From: Bacteroidales bacterium
Lineage (GTDB): Bacteria; Bacteroidota; Bacteroidia; Bacteroidales; UBA932
Direction of reading: 5' to 3'
NCBI GenBank assembly: GCA_017445425.1
Contig: JAFSUF010000011.1
Coordinates: 1 to 38,110 of the forward strand
Length of the DNA: 38,110 bases
In this document: piece by piece, positions 1 to 7,794 of the stretch
Position numbering within the stretch: position 1 is the stretch's first letter
Layout: each line of letters begins with the position of its first letter
Position numbers and translations under genes: made by a program
The notes under the pieces: generated by a model
Told to the model about the DNA's origin: nothing
Database searches by the model: none
Seen by the model: only the letters and a program-made list of their open reading frames with translations

Positions 1-1307
1 TCGGCACCCATCACAGCGATGTTGGCGGTGGGCCAAGCGTAGTTCATGTCGCCGCGCAGCTGCTTGCAGCTCATCACGATGTGGCTGCCGCCGTAGCTCT
101 TGCGCAGGGTGACGGTTACTTTGGGAACAGTAGCTTCGCCAAAGGCGTAGAGCAACTTGGCGCCGTGCAGGATCACGCCGCCGAACTCCTGCTGTGTGCC
201 GGGAAGGAAGCCGGGCACGTCCACCAGGGTGACTATGGGGATGTTGAATGCGTCGCAGAAGCGCACGAAACGGGCGCCCTTGCGGCTGGAGTTGATGTCC
301 AGCACGCCGGCCAGGTTCTTGGGCTGGTTGGCGACGATACCTACCGACATACCGCCCATATGGGCAAAGCCGACGATGATATTGCGGGCATACTCGCGGT
401 GAATCTCAAAGAACTTGCCGTCGTCCACGATGGAGTTGATGACCTCGTACATGTCGTACGGCTCGTTGGGGCTGTCGGGGATAATCTCGTTGAGGCGGTC
501 ATCCTTGCGGTCAATCGGGTCGTTGGTGGCAACAATAGGAGCCTCCTCGCGATTGTTCTGGGGAATATAGCTGATGAGCTCCTTGATAGTGGCTATCACA
601 TCCTCCTCTGTGTCACAGGCAAAGTGCGCCACGCCGCTCTTGGTGGCGTGTACGCTGGCGCCGCCGAGCTGCTCCTGGGTCACTTTCTCTCCCAATACCT
701 GCTCCACGACTGCGGGGCCGGTGAGGAACATATAGCTGGCGTTCTTGCGCATAATTGTGAAATCGGTCAGGGCGGGGGAGTAAACCGCACCGCCGGCGCA
801 CGGACCAAGGATGGCGCTGATCTGGGGAACTACGCCGCTGGAGAGGATGTTGCGCTCAAAGATATCGGCATAGCCTGCAAGCGCGTTGACGCCCTCCTGG
901 ATGCGGGCACCGCCCGAGTCGTTGAGGCCGATGACCGGAGCACCCACCTTGACGGCCTGGTCCATAACCTTGCATATCTTCTGCGCCAGGGTCTCTGAGA
1001 GAGAACCGGCGTTAACTGTGAAGTCCTGTGCAAAGATGTAAACAAGACGGCCGCCGATGGTGCCGTAACCTGTTACCACACCGTCGCCCAGGAACTGCTT
1101 CTTCTCCATTCCGAAGTTGGTGCAGCGGTGCAGCATAAACATATCGAATTCTTCAAAGCTACCCTCGTCGAGCAGCATTGCAATACGCTCGCGGGCGGTA
1201 TATTTACCCTTTTCGTGCTGGGCATCTATGCGGGCTTGACCGCCGCCGATGCGTGCTTTCTCGCGAAGCTCAATAAGAGTTTTAACCTTTTCGAGTTGCT
1301 GACTCAT
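1..1307 (-). CDS. mmdA: Acyl-CoA carboxyltransferase (methylmalonyl-CoA decarboxylase alpha / propionyl-CoA carboxylase beta type), 3' end cut by window
   Basis: I translated this from the minus strand starting at the ATG at 1307-1305 ([18 protein letters not shown]). It stays open to the window edge, giving about 435 of the roughly 515 residues usual for the family. The carboxyltransferase signatures are clear: an SGGARIQEG oxyanion-hole motif near residue 130, then [13 protein letters not shown], and in the second half the VDVPGFLPG and [14 protein letters not shown] segments. Family members transfer CO2 between biotin and propionyl-/methylmalonyl-CoA, either in an ATP-dependent carboxylase or in a Na+-pumping decarboxylase. 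The sequence alone does not separate the two; the biotin carrier and membrane subunits would lie beyond position 1. The gene follows mce by 25 bp on the same strand, which fits the propionate (succinate) pathway of Bacteroidales. Confidence 0.93.
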   Translation of the reverse strand, partial: MSQQLEKVKTLIELREKARIGGGQARIDAQHEKGKYTARERIAMLLDEGSFEEFDMFMLHRCTNFGMEKKQFLGDGVVTGYGTIGGRLVYIFAQDFTVNAGSLSETLAQKICKVMDQAVKVGAPVIGLNDSGGARIQEGVNALAGYADIFERNILSSGVVPQISAILGPCAGGAVYSPALTDFTIMRKNASYMFLTGPAVVEQVLGEKVTQEQLGGASVHATKSGVAHFACDTEEDVIATIKELISYIPQNNREEAPIVATNDPIDRKDDRLNEIIPDSPNEPYDMYEVINSIVDDGKFFEIHREYARNIIVGFAHMGGMSVGIVANQPKNLAGVLDINSSRKGARFVRFCDAFNIPIVTLVDVPGFLPGTQQEFGGVILHGAKLLYAFGEATVPKVTVTLRKSYGGSHIVMSCKQLRGDMNYAWPTANIAVMGA

Positions 1308-1332
1308 TATTTCTGATTTTAAAAATGTTTAA

Positions 1333-1752
1333 CTATTTCTCTTTGGGATTTTCACAAATCTCTGTGAGGACGCCCATCGTGGACTTGGGATGGAGGAAGG
1401 CGATGTTGAGCCCCTCGGCACCCTTGCGGGGAGCAGCATCGATCAGGCGCACGCCTTTCTCGGTTGCATCTGCCAGGCAGGCTGCCACATCGGCAGTCTT
1501 GAAGGCGATGTGATGCACGCCGCCGCGGCCGCCGTTCTTCTCTATGAACTTGGCGATGGTACTCTCCTCGCAGGTGGGCTCCAGAAGCTCCAGCTTAACC
1601 TCGCCAATCATGAAGAATGCGGTTTTGACTTTCTGGTCCTCTACAACCTCGATGTTGTAGCATTTAAGGCCAAGTACGTTCTCATAATACGGGATAGCCT
1701 CCTCCAGGGAGGGAGTGGCTATGCCGATGTGTTCGATCTGTTTAAGTTCCAT
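1333..1752 (-). CDS. mce: Methylmalonyl-CoA epimerase
   Basis: A 139-residue VOC (glyoxalase-fold) protein, the normal length for this enzyme. It begins MELKQIEHIGIATPSLEEAI, containing the N-terminal metal-binding His, and has GGRGGVHHIAFKT with the second-module His and FLHPKSTMGVLTEICE at the C-terminus with the conserved Glu. It interconverts (R)- and (S)-methylmalonyl-CoA in the cytosol, linking methylmalonyl-CoA mutase to decarboxylation to propionyl-CoA. It is the first gene of a probable two-gene or longer operon with the carboxyltransferase 25 bp downstream. A Bacteroidota-type -7 box lies about 57 bp upstream of the start, just beyond the terminator of the yebC unit, so transcription is probably independent of yebC. 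Confidence 0.95.
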   Translation of the reverse strand: MELKQIEHIGIATPSLEEAIPYYENVLGLKCYNIEVVEDQKVKTAFFMIGEVKLELLEPTCEESTIAKFIEKNGGRGGVHHIAFKTADVAACLADATEKGVRLIDAAPRKGAEGLNIAFLHPKSTMGVLTEICENPKEK

Positions 1753-1808
1753 AACTGTGTTTATGTTATTTGTTTTGCGATTATATCTCAGTTTGCGAAA
1801 AAACGGTC

Positions 1809-1816
1809 CAAATATA
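1809..1816 (-). promoter_or_regulatory. Putative Bacteroidota -7 box for mce-mmdA
   Basis: The minus strand reads TATATTTG, an exact match to the TAnnTTTG -7 consensus of the Bacteroidota primary sigma factor. It lies between the terminator of the upstream unit and the mce start, about 57 nt before the ATG. No well-spaced TTTG -33 box is present (the nearest TTG is 24 nt upstream, a little far), so the call rests on the -7 box and its position. Confidence 0.45.
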
Positions 1817-1840
1817 GTGATTAATACTTATAAATAATAA

Positions 1841-1881
1841 CAAAAAACAAGCGCCGGTTCAACAACTTATGAACCGACGCC
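1841..1881 (-). terminator. Rho-independent terminator after the TPR-yebC unit
   Basis: Reading the minus strand, GGCGTCGGTTCA pairs with TGAACCGGCGCT (one G-T wobble) around a short AT-rich loop and is followed directly by GTTTTTTG. It sits about 30 bp after the yebC stop on that strand and ahead of the mce promoter box, which is the expected place for a terminator separating two minus-strand units. Confidence 0.8.
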
Positions 1882-1911
1882 AGTTTGAATAGTATTTGTT
1901 TTGGTTAAGTG

Positions 1912-2652
1912 TTACTGCTGCATGTTGTGATATACGTTCTGTACGTCCTCATCCTCCTCGATCTTCTCTAAGAGCTTCTCGACAGAGGCCTGGTCTTCAG
2001 CAGAAAGCTGCTTGAGGTCGGTGTTGGGGAAGCGGTCAAACTTGGCCGACATGATCTCATAACCGTTGCTCTCCAGATACTGCTGGATATTGTTCATGGC
2101 GGTGAATTCGCCGTATATCATGATAACCTTGGGGTCGTCCTCGTCCTCGTCTCCGCCCTCGCGGAAAACCTCCTCTGCGCCGTAGTCGATAAGTTCCAGC
2201 TCCAGCATTTCGAGGTCGATATCGTCGCGGTCCTTAACCGTGAAGACGCTCTTGCGGTCAAACATGAACTCCACGCTGCCGCTGGTGCCCAGGTTGCCGC
2301 CAAATTTGTTGAAATAGCTGCGGATGTTGGCCACGGTGCGGTTGGTGTTATCTGTAGCGGTCTCAATCAGGATGGCGATGCCGTGAGGGCCGTATCCTTC
2401 GTAGAGAACCTCCTTGTAATCGCCCTGGTCCTTGTCTGTGGCACGCTTGATTGCGCGCTCCACATTCTCCTTGGGCATATTCTCGCTACGGGCCTCCTGC
2501 AGGAGTGCGCGCAGGCGCGGGTTGCCGGTAACGTCGGGTCCGCCCTGTTTCACAGCAATGGTAATCTCCTTTCCAATCTTGGTAAAGGTCTTGGCCATGT
2601 GGCCCCAGCGCTTGAACTTGCGCTCTTTGCGGAATTCAAAAGCTCTTCCCAT
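1912..2652 (-). CDS. YebC/PmpR family regulatory protein
   Basis: 246 residues, the normal length. The N-terminus MGRAFEFRKERKFKRWGHMA, followed by FTKIGKEITIAVKQGG, is the family hallmark in its Bacteroidota form. MPKENVERAIKRA and EGYGPHGIAILIE follow, then an acidic C-terminal domain (GGDEDEDDPK near residue 170). Members bind DNA as transcription factors, and some (TACO1-like) act in translation of difficult peptide stretches; the sequence does not say which applies here. The gene starts 2 bp after the upstream TPR gene ends (same strand), so the two are surely co-transcribed, and a strong terminator follows. Confidence 0.93.
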   Translation of the reverse strand: MGRAFEFRKERKFKRWGHMAKTFTKIGKEITIAVKQGGPDVTGNPRLRALLQEARSENMPKENVERAIKRATDKDQGDYKEVLYEGYGPHGIAILIETATDNTNRTVANIRSYFNKFGGNLGTSGSVEFMFDRKSVFTVKDRDDIDLEMLELELIDYGAEEVFREGGDEDEDDPKVIMIYGEFTAMNNIQQYLESNGYEIMSAKFDRFPNTDLKQLSAEDQASVEKLLEKIEEDEDVQNVYHNMQQ

Positions 2653-2654
2653 AA

Positions 2655-3335
2655 TTATTCAGCTGCGTTGAGACGGGTGATGTACTTGTCGATATCGGTA
2701 GCCTCGGCAGAGGCGGGATATTTAACCTTGATATCCTCGTAGAATGCCAGGGCCTCGCCCTTGCGGCCAAGATCCTCTGCAGCGATGCCGGCCTTGAGCA
2801 GGTAAGCTGCGGTGAAGGGGGTGCTGCCCGCGTTGATGGCTGCCTTATACTGGGCCAGGGCCGACTCGTTGTTGCCCAGCCCAACATAAGCATCGCCCAT
2901 GCAGGCGAGTGCGCGGGCCTTGAGGATGGCGTCCTTGCCATTATACTTCTTGAGATAGTTGAGGGCCTCTTCGTAGTTCTTGAGCTGCAGCTGGCATACG
3001 CCTGCATCAAAATAGACGCCCTGGCCAGCCTTGCGGCCGTATTGCTCGATAATATCTGCAAAACCCAGCACGTTGCCGTCGCCGCTTAGGGCCTGCTCAA
3101 ACTGACCCATCTGGAAATAACGCTCCGCACCGGCTGCGGCTGCCTTTGCCTCCTGCTGTGCGGGCTTGATGACCCAGCGGTTTACAGCCACTATCGCGCA
3201 GGCTGCGATAAGGATAATAAGCAGGATGGTTGAAAGCAGATTGCCGTTCTTCTTAAGAAACAATTCAACACCACTCACAGCCTCGCCGACGGCCTGGTTG
3301 TTCTCGGTTTGATTGTTGACTTTTTTTGTTGCCAT
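2655..3335 (-). CDS. Membrane-anchored tetratricopeptide repeat protein
   Basis: 226 residues. A short charged, polar N-terminus (residues 1-33) is followed by one membrane segment (about 34-52, LLSTILLIILIAACAIVAV), then tandem TPR-like helices through the rest. Recognisable repeats include AGVCQLQLKNYEEALNYLKK and GDAYVGLGNNESALAQYKAA. The topology suggests an N-in protein whose TPR domain faces the periplasm. TPR proteins of this shape are commonly found next to recF in Bacteroidales, but a specific partner is unknown. It is divergently transcribed from recF across a 91-bp gap with promoter boxes on both strands, and is followed after 2 bp by the yebC gene. Confidence 0.85.
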   Translation of the reverse strand: MATKKVNNQTENNQAVGEAVSGVELFLKKNGNLLSTILLIILIAACAIVAVNRWVIKPAQQEAKAAAAGAERYFQMGQFEQALSGDGNVLGFADIIEQYGRKAGQGVYFDAGVCQLQLKNYEEALNYLKKYNGKDAILKARALACMGDAYVGLGNNESALAQYKAAINAGSTPFTAAYLLKAGIAAEDLGRKGEALAFYEDIKVKYPASAEATDIDKYITRLNAAE

Positions 3336-3370
3336 TATTATTTATTTAATTATCGTTTGCAGTAAGTGTG

Positions 3371-3400
3371 CAAAAATATAATAAAAATGCGAAACCACAA
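3371..3400 (-). promoter_or_regulatory. Bacteroidota-type promoter for the TPR-yebC operon
   Basis: On the minus strand a TTG (-33) at 3398-3400 is followed by 19 nt and TATTTTTG at 3371-3378, which matches the TTTG-N19-21-TAnnTTTG arrangement of Bacteroidota housekeeping promoters. It lies 36 bp upstream of the TPR gene start. Confidence 0.6.
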
Positions 3401-3410
3401 TAATATTTTG

Positions 3411-3418
3411 TACTTTTG
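3411..3418 (+). promoter_or_regulatory. Putative -7 box for recF, with very short leader
   Basis: TACTTTTG matches the TAnnTTTG consensus and ends only 8 nt before the recF ATG, which would leave almost no 5' untranslated region. No good -33 TTTG is seen at the right spacing. The identical octamer occurs 10 nt before capF at 34638-34645. Confidence 0.4.
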
Positions 3419-3426
3419 CCATAGCT

Positions 3427-4521
3427 ATGTATCTGAAGAAAATCAATATCCAGCACTTCAAAAACATAGGCGGGGCCCACATAGAATTCTCGCCGGCGCT
3501 CAACTGTATCAGCGGCGACAACGGCGAGGGGAAGACCAACCTGCTGGACGCCATCTTCTACCTCTCCATGACCAAGAGCTACTTTTCCGGCAGCGAGCAG
3601 TTCACCCGCACCACCGGAGAGCGGACCATGGTACTCAGCGGAGAGTACGACGCGGGTGACGGGGCAACCGACACAGTAGCCGTGATGCTGGACGGTGAGG
3701 CCAAGACGGTGCGGTGTAACAAAAAGAACTATGCAAAGTTCAGCGACCATATCGGCAAGTTCCCCATTGTGATGATATCGCCCTCCGACACTTCGCTTAT
3801 TAACGAGAGTGCCGATGCCCGCCGCCGCTTCATGAACATGATGCTCTCCCAGACCGACCGGGAGTATATGCGCGCCCTGCAGAACTACAACAAGCTGCTG
3901 CTCTACCGCAACCGGCTGCTTAAAGAGGATAACGGAGACGCCTCCCTGATAGAGACCATCACCTTCAAGATGAACCCCTTTGCCACTTATATCTATGATA
4001 AGCGGCGGGAGCTATGCAGTCAGCTGCAGGAGCTCGCAAGCGAATATTACAACCGCCTCTGCGACGGCAAGGAGAGCATTTCGCTGCAATTCCAGTCCGA
4101 CTTGGAGAGGGGCGAACTATACGGCCTTTTAGAGAAAAACCTTGAGCGCGACCGGGTGCTCCGCTACACCTCCTGCGGCGTGCAGCGGGACGAGATAGCC
4201 TTCCGGATGAACGGCAGCCCCATACGCAGCTGCGGCAGCCAGGGGCAGCAGAAGACCTTTGTGCTGGCCATCAAGCTGGCGCAGTTTGTGATTATGCGCA
4301 GGCACTATGGTTTTGCGCCGATACTCTTGCTGGACGACGTGTTTGACAAGCTGGACAGCGGCCGGGTGGAGTTCCTGCTCAAGACGGTGGCCAGCGAAGA
4401 TTTCGGGCAGATATTCGTGACCGACTGCAACAAGGTCCGCCTGGGAGAGATTGTGGCCGGGATGGATGTGGAATCGGCCATGTTCAGCGTGAAAGGGGGA
4501 GTATTTACCCGCGAGAATTAA
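3427..4521 (+). CDS. recF: DNA replication/repair protein RecF
   Basis: 364 residues, normal length. It has an SMC/RecF-type ATPase head: N-terminal strand MYLKKINIQHFKNIGG, Walker A GDNGEGKTN at residues 30-38, an SSS-like signature region CGSQGQQKTFVLAIKLAQ near 265, and Walker B PILLLDDVFDKLDS near 298 with the D-loop. RecF loads with RecO/RecR at single-strand gaps and helps place RecA. It is followed 70 bp later by a DUF721 gene, a frequent recF neighbour in Bacteroidota. It is divergent from the TPR gene, with little room for a 5' leader. Confidence 0.96.
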   Translation: MYLKKINIQHFKNIGGAHIEFSPALNCISGDNGEGKTNLLDAIFYLSMTKSYFSGSEQFTRTTGERTMVLSGEYDAGDGATDTVAVMLDGEAKTVRCNKKNYAKFSDHIGKFPIVMISPSDTSLINESADARRRFMNMMLSQTDREYMRALQNYNKLLLYRNRLLKEDNGDASLIETITFKMNPFATYIYDKRRELCSQLQELASEYYNRLCDGKESISLQFQSDLERGELYGLLEKNLERDRVLRYTSCGVQRDEIAFRMNGSPIRSCGSQGQQKTFVLAIKLAQFVIMRRHYGFAPILLLDDVFDKLDSGRVEFLLKTVASEDFGQIFVTDCNKVRLGEIVAGMDVESAMFSVKGGVFTREN

Positions 4522-4591
4522 TTATTACATTTCGCATACCACTTATCGCTCGAATAATGAATAACTTGGAAGATGCGAAACTTGAAATAAA

Positions 4592-4882
4592 ATGGAGCGC
4601 AAGAAGTTCTCAACTATAGGGGATGCCCTTGAGCGCTGCCTGGGTAACACCTCTCTGGCAGAAGGGCTCCGCTATGGTCGCGTGTGCGATGCGTGGGATG
4701 CCGCCGTGGGCGACGCCATCGCCCATGTGACCCTTGCGAAAGAGTTTGAAAACGGTGTGCTCACCGTCCGTCTGAGTTCGTCCGTGGTGCGGATGCACCT
4801 TGAGATGAGCAAGGAGGATATCCGGGCCCGGATTAACGAGCAATTGGGTGAAGCGATTGTTAAATCCCTGATATTCAGATAG
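4592..4882 (+). CDS. DUF721 (DciA-like) protein
   Basis: 96 residues, typical for the short Bacteroidota form. The DUF721 core is visible: DAWDAAVGDAIAHVT, followed by FENGVLTVRLSSSVVRMHLE and a C-terminal helix ending VKSLIFR. Longer relatives include DciA, a helicase-loading protein, but function of the short Bacteroidota form is not established by sequence. It sits between recF and pdxB; its stop codon overlaps the GTG start of pdxB by one base, so translation of the two is probably coupled. Confidence 0.85.
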   Translation: MERKKFSTIGDALERCLGNTSLAEGLRYGRVCDAWDAAVGDAIAHVTLAKEFENGVLTVRLSSSVVRMHLEMSKEDIRARINEQLGEAIVKSLIFR

Positions 4883-5847
4883 TGAAAAAGATAGTCATAG
4901 ATAGCGCCGTCCCCTATATTCGGGGTGTGTTTGAGCCCTGGTTCAAGGTAGAATATGTTCCCTGCGCCGCCATAGATGCTGCAGTGGTGCGCGACGCCTC
5001 AGCGTTGGTTATCCGCACCCGCACAAAATGCAACGCCGCCCTTCTGGAGGGGTCGGCAGTCGAAGTGATTGCCACCGCCACCATAGGCTTCGACCACATA
5101 GATATGGCTTGGTGCCGCGATCACGGCATCGCTGCCTTCAACGCCCCCGGCTGCAATGCCGATGCGGTGATGGAGTATGTCTTTGCTGCGTTGAATGTGT
5201 TTGGACGTCGCAAAAGCCTGCAAGGCGCCACCCTGGGTGTGATCGGAGTGGGGCAGGTGGGGCATCGTGTGGCCGATATGGGGCGCAGGCGCGGCTTCCG
5301 TGTCCTGGAGAATGACCCGCCGCTGGAGGCCGCCGGTACAAGCGGACGGGAGTTTGTGCCTCTGGATTATCTGCTGGAACATAGCGATATAGTTACTATC
5401 CATATCCCGCTATGGCCGGAGAACCGCAATTTTGCCGACACCTCTTTCTTTGAAAAGATGAAGCCGGGCGCCATATTCATCAATGCCTCCCGCGGCGGCA
5501 TAGTGGATGAGGAGGCCCTGCTGGCTGCACGCCCAAAACTTGATGGGCTGGTTGTGGACGTTTGGAAGGGCGAGCCAAACATCAATCCGGCACTGCTGGC
5601 TGCCGCCGACATCGCTACCCCGCACATCGCAGGTTATTCCATAGTGGGCAAAATCAACGGCACCATGGCTTCGGTGCGCCGCATCGGGGAGCACTTCGGC
5701 ATCCCGGAACTCGCTAATTTCAAGATAGAGCATTCTTACAAGCCATACGATATTGAATCGTATGATATCATGGCCGACGATGCCGCCCTGCGCACCGCCC
5801 CCGCCCGCTTTGAACAACTCCGCACAGAATATCATCTCCGCGGATAG
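4882..5847 (+). CDS. pdxB: 4-phosphoerythronate dehydrogenase
   Basis: 321 residues starting at GTG, which shares its G with the preceding TAG. It is a D-2-hydroxyacid dehydrogenase fold: Rossmann motif GVIGVGQVGHRVADMG at about 119-134, NASRGGIVDEEAL with the catalytic Arg, and TPHIAGYS with the catalytic His. The substrate-domain TATIGFDHID and the C-terminal YDIMADDAALRTAPARFEQL segment are PdxB-specific rather than generic. PdxB oxidises 4-phosphoerythronate in DXP-dependent pyridoxal phosphate synthesis. It is shorter than the enterobacterial enzyme (about 380) mainly at the C-terminal dimerisation region. A weak AT-rich hairpin (5851-5867) follows. Confidence 0.9.
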   Translation: MKKIVIDSAVPYIRGVFEPWFKVEYVPCAAIDAAVVRDASALVIRTRTKCNAALLEGSAVEVIATATIGFDHIDMAWCRDHGIAAFNAPGCNADAVMEYVFAALNVFGRRKSLQGATLGVIGVGQVGHRVADMGRRRGFRVLENDPPLEAAGTSGREFVPLDYLLEHSDIVTIHIPLWPENRNFADTSFFEKMKPGAIFINASRGGIVDEEALLAARPKLDGLVVDVWKGEPNINPALLAAADIATPHIAGYSIVGKINGTMASVRRIGEHFGIPELANFKIEHSYKPYDIESYDIMADDAALRTAPARFEQLRTEYHLRG

Positions 5848-5849
5848 AA

Positions 5850-6328
5850 TTATTTGTTTTTCAAATAGTTTTGCAATACCTTTGTGACAACTCCCCGGGA
5901 TTGCGGTGAAGCAGTGATACTGTCATGAACCGAGCTAGATGCAGCAATCTCAGGGATTTCTTTTATATCAAATGCTTCGTGGAGGTAGAGCCTCTTGTTT
6001 TTCAAATTATCGATAACTACAACCACGCAGATATAAGTATTCTCCCCGATCTTTATTGGGGCCGCAATCATTCCTGTCTTTTGCTTCTTGCCTCCAGTGC
6101 CATAGTAATCTAGTGGTAGGATTATAGATCCGTGTGTCCGACTCCATGCGATTTGTCGGATTGAATGCCCTTCATATCAAGTATGATGTCGCCAAATGCA
6201 GAATGAGCTATCCTGCCTATTGAGATGAAGCAATCCAGTACTTGTCTCGCAAATGTAGTTCCTTCTTTTGGCTTAAACTCATCACCTGTTAAGATGGAAA
6301 CAGGTTGGTCATAATCAAATACGCACAT
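5850..6328 (-). pseudogene. Decayed mobile-element (polyvalent-protein-like) domain fragment
   Basis: Two minus-strand reading frames, 6328-6122 and 6071-5850, read as one broken domain. The first carries PVSILTGDEFKPKEGTTF and FGDIILDMKGIQSDKSHGVG. The second, in another frame and readable from about 6130 (SIILPLDYYGTGGKKQKTG), carries MIAAPIKIGENTYICVVVV and NKRLYLHEAF. The order (ILTGxEF, then GDIILDxxxxxxSxSHG, then a gap, then AAPIxIGxxxYxxVVV, then R-YLHE) is that of C-terminal LPD/MuF-associated domains on large polyvalent proteins of phages and conjugative elements. The central segment after SHG is missing, the frame shifts, and no N-terminal part or start context is present. I take it as a relic. 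The family name is from memory and is the least certain part. Confidence 0.45.
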
Positions 6329-6401
6329 ATCTCTTTCACTATTTTTCCCGAAGGATACAAATTATTTGATTATCTTCGCCGCTTGAATATTAGTGTTTGC
6401 G

Positions 6402-7562
6402 ATGATTTCGAAAGCTGCTTTAGAGGCATTTAAAAATATAGAGACCCCGTTCTATTATTACGATATGGAGCTGTTGAGCGCGACTCTGGAGGAGTGCCGC
6501 AGCCAGGCCGCAAAGTACGGCTTCAAGGTCCATTACGCCATCAAGGCCAACGACCAGCAGCGCATTGTGGATACCGTTTGCAACTACGGTTTCGGGGTGG
6601 ATTGCGTCAGCGGCGGAGAGATAGAACTGGCTGTGGAGTCGGGCTTTGACCCTGCAAAAATCGTATTCGCAGGGGTGGCCAAGACCGACGCCGAGATACG
6701 CCTTGCGCTCAAGGCCGGCATCGGCTGCTTCAATTGCGAATCGATACCGGAAATCGAGAGGATAGATGAGATTGCGGGGGAGATGGGCCTTCGCGCCAAC
6801 ATCGCCATCCGCGTGAATCCAGACATCGATGCCCATACCCATAAGTACATCTCTACCGGCTTGGAAGAGAACAAGTTCGGTATCAGCATCCGGGCGTTTG
6901 ACACCGTTGTGGAGACCCTCTCCGCTGTGAAGAATATCAACTTCTGCGGACTGCACGTGCACGTCGGCTCGCAAATCACTGAGATGAGCGTATTCGCCCT
7001 TGCATGCAAGCGGACTGTGGACCTGATGCACCGTTTTGAGAGGGCCGGATTCCCGGTGAAGAGCATCAATCTGGGCGGTGGCTTAGGCGTGGATTACCAG
7101 CACCCGGTTGCCAACCCTATGCCGCAGTTTGACGCATGGTTTGCCACCGTGCACGAGAATCTGCCGCTCGAGCCGGGGCAGGAGCTTCACTTTGAGCCCG
7201 GACGCTCGCTGGTGGCGCAGTGCGGCGACCTTATCTCCCGCGCAGTGTATGTTAAGCAGGGCATAGACCGCAAGTTTGTGATACTCGACGCCGGCATGAA
7301 CGATTTGATCCGCCCCGCTCTGTATCAAGCATACCACGATGTGGAGAACCTTACCAGCGACGGCGAGCTGCAGCGTTACGACGTCGCCGGCCCGGTTTGC
7401 GAATCGTCCGACAGCTGGGGCGAAGGCCTTATGGTGGCAGAAGCCCGTCGCGGCGACCTGTTCGCCATCCACAGCGCCGGCGCCTACGGCCAGGTTATGG
7501 CTATGCCCTACAACCGCAGGCCATTTGCAAAAGCGTATTATTCAGATGAAGTTCTGAAATAG
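6402..7562 (+). CDS. lysA: Diaminopimelate decarboxylase
   Basis: 386 residues from the ATG at 6402 (an in-frame GTG at 6393 would add three). Fold-type III PLP enzyme: Schiff-base Lys in VHYAIKAND (Lys48), HVHVGSQI near 190, INLGGGLGVDY phosphate-binding glycine loop, FEPGRSLV, and the catalytic Cys in PVCESSDSWGE followed by AGAYGQVMAMPYNRRP. It performs the last step of lysine synthesis, meso-DAP to L-lysine. It is slightly shorter than the usual 400-420 residues but every catalytic block is there. It appears monocistronic: a decayed fragment lies upstream on the other strand and a structured non-coding element lies downstream. Confidence 0.94.
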   Translation: MISKAALEAFKNIETPFYYYDMELLSATLEECRSQAAKYGFKVHYAIKANDQQRIVDTVCNYGFGVDCVSGGEIELAVESGFDPAKIVFAGVAKTDAEIRLALKAGIGCFNCESIPEIERIDEIAGEMGLRANIAIRVNPDIDAHTHKYISTGLEENKFGISIRAFDTVVETLSAVKNINFCGLHVHVGSQITEMSVFALACKRTVDLMHRFERAGFPVKSINLGGGLGVDYQHPVANPMPQFDAWFATVHENLPLEPGQELHFEPGRSLVAQCGDLISRAVYVKQGIDRKFVILDAGMNDLIRPALYQAYHDVENLTSDGELQRYDVAGPVCESSDSWGEGLMVAEARRGDLFAIHSAGAYGQVMAMPYNRRPFAKAYYSDEVLK

Positions 7563-7633
7563 AAGATATTCTGTGTATTGAATTAGACTAATACGAGACT
7601 AGTACTAGTATTTAGACGAAATATTGTAATGGA

Positions 7634-7755
7634 GAATACTGATGCTTCATAAGGACATAGGCCGCCCGTGGCTTATTGAACGGGAGGGGCCCATCCGTTA
7701 GGATGGGAGGGATAGGATGCGCAGCATCCGTAGTCCTTTGGAAGCATTAGTATTC
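7634..7755. repeat. 122-bp cloverleaf-like inverted-repeat element between lysA and ffh
   Basis: Arms 7634-7648 (GAATACTGATGCTTC) and 7741-7755 (GAAGCATTAGTATTC) are inverted repeats with one mismatch. Inside them AAGGAC (7651-7656) pairs with GTCCTT (7733-7738). Three further hairpins fill the interior: CCCGT/ACGGG (7665-7669 with 7680-7684), CCCATCC-GTTA-GGATGGG (7690-7707) and GGATGC-GCA-GCATCC (7715-7729). It has no reading frame of note. It could be a folded RNA in the ffh leader, or a small non-autonomous mobile element; no clean target-site duplication is seen, although AATGGA occurs near both ends (7628-7633 and 7758-7763). Confidence 0.7.
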
Positions 7756-7794
7756 GGAATGGAAATATCGTTGAGAATAATAAAGTAAACATAT

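Noticed and set aside
81-998. 305-codon plus-strand frame over the mmdA region
   Set aside because: The minus strand carries a clear carboxyltransferase with family motifs across the same bases; the plus-strand translation has no family character.
7634-7755. SRP (4.5S) RNA gene beside ffh
   Set aside because: The conserved GGAA tetraloop with the AGCAG internal loop of SRP RNA is not present; the fold is three-branched.
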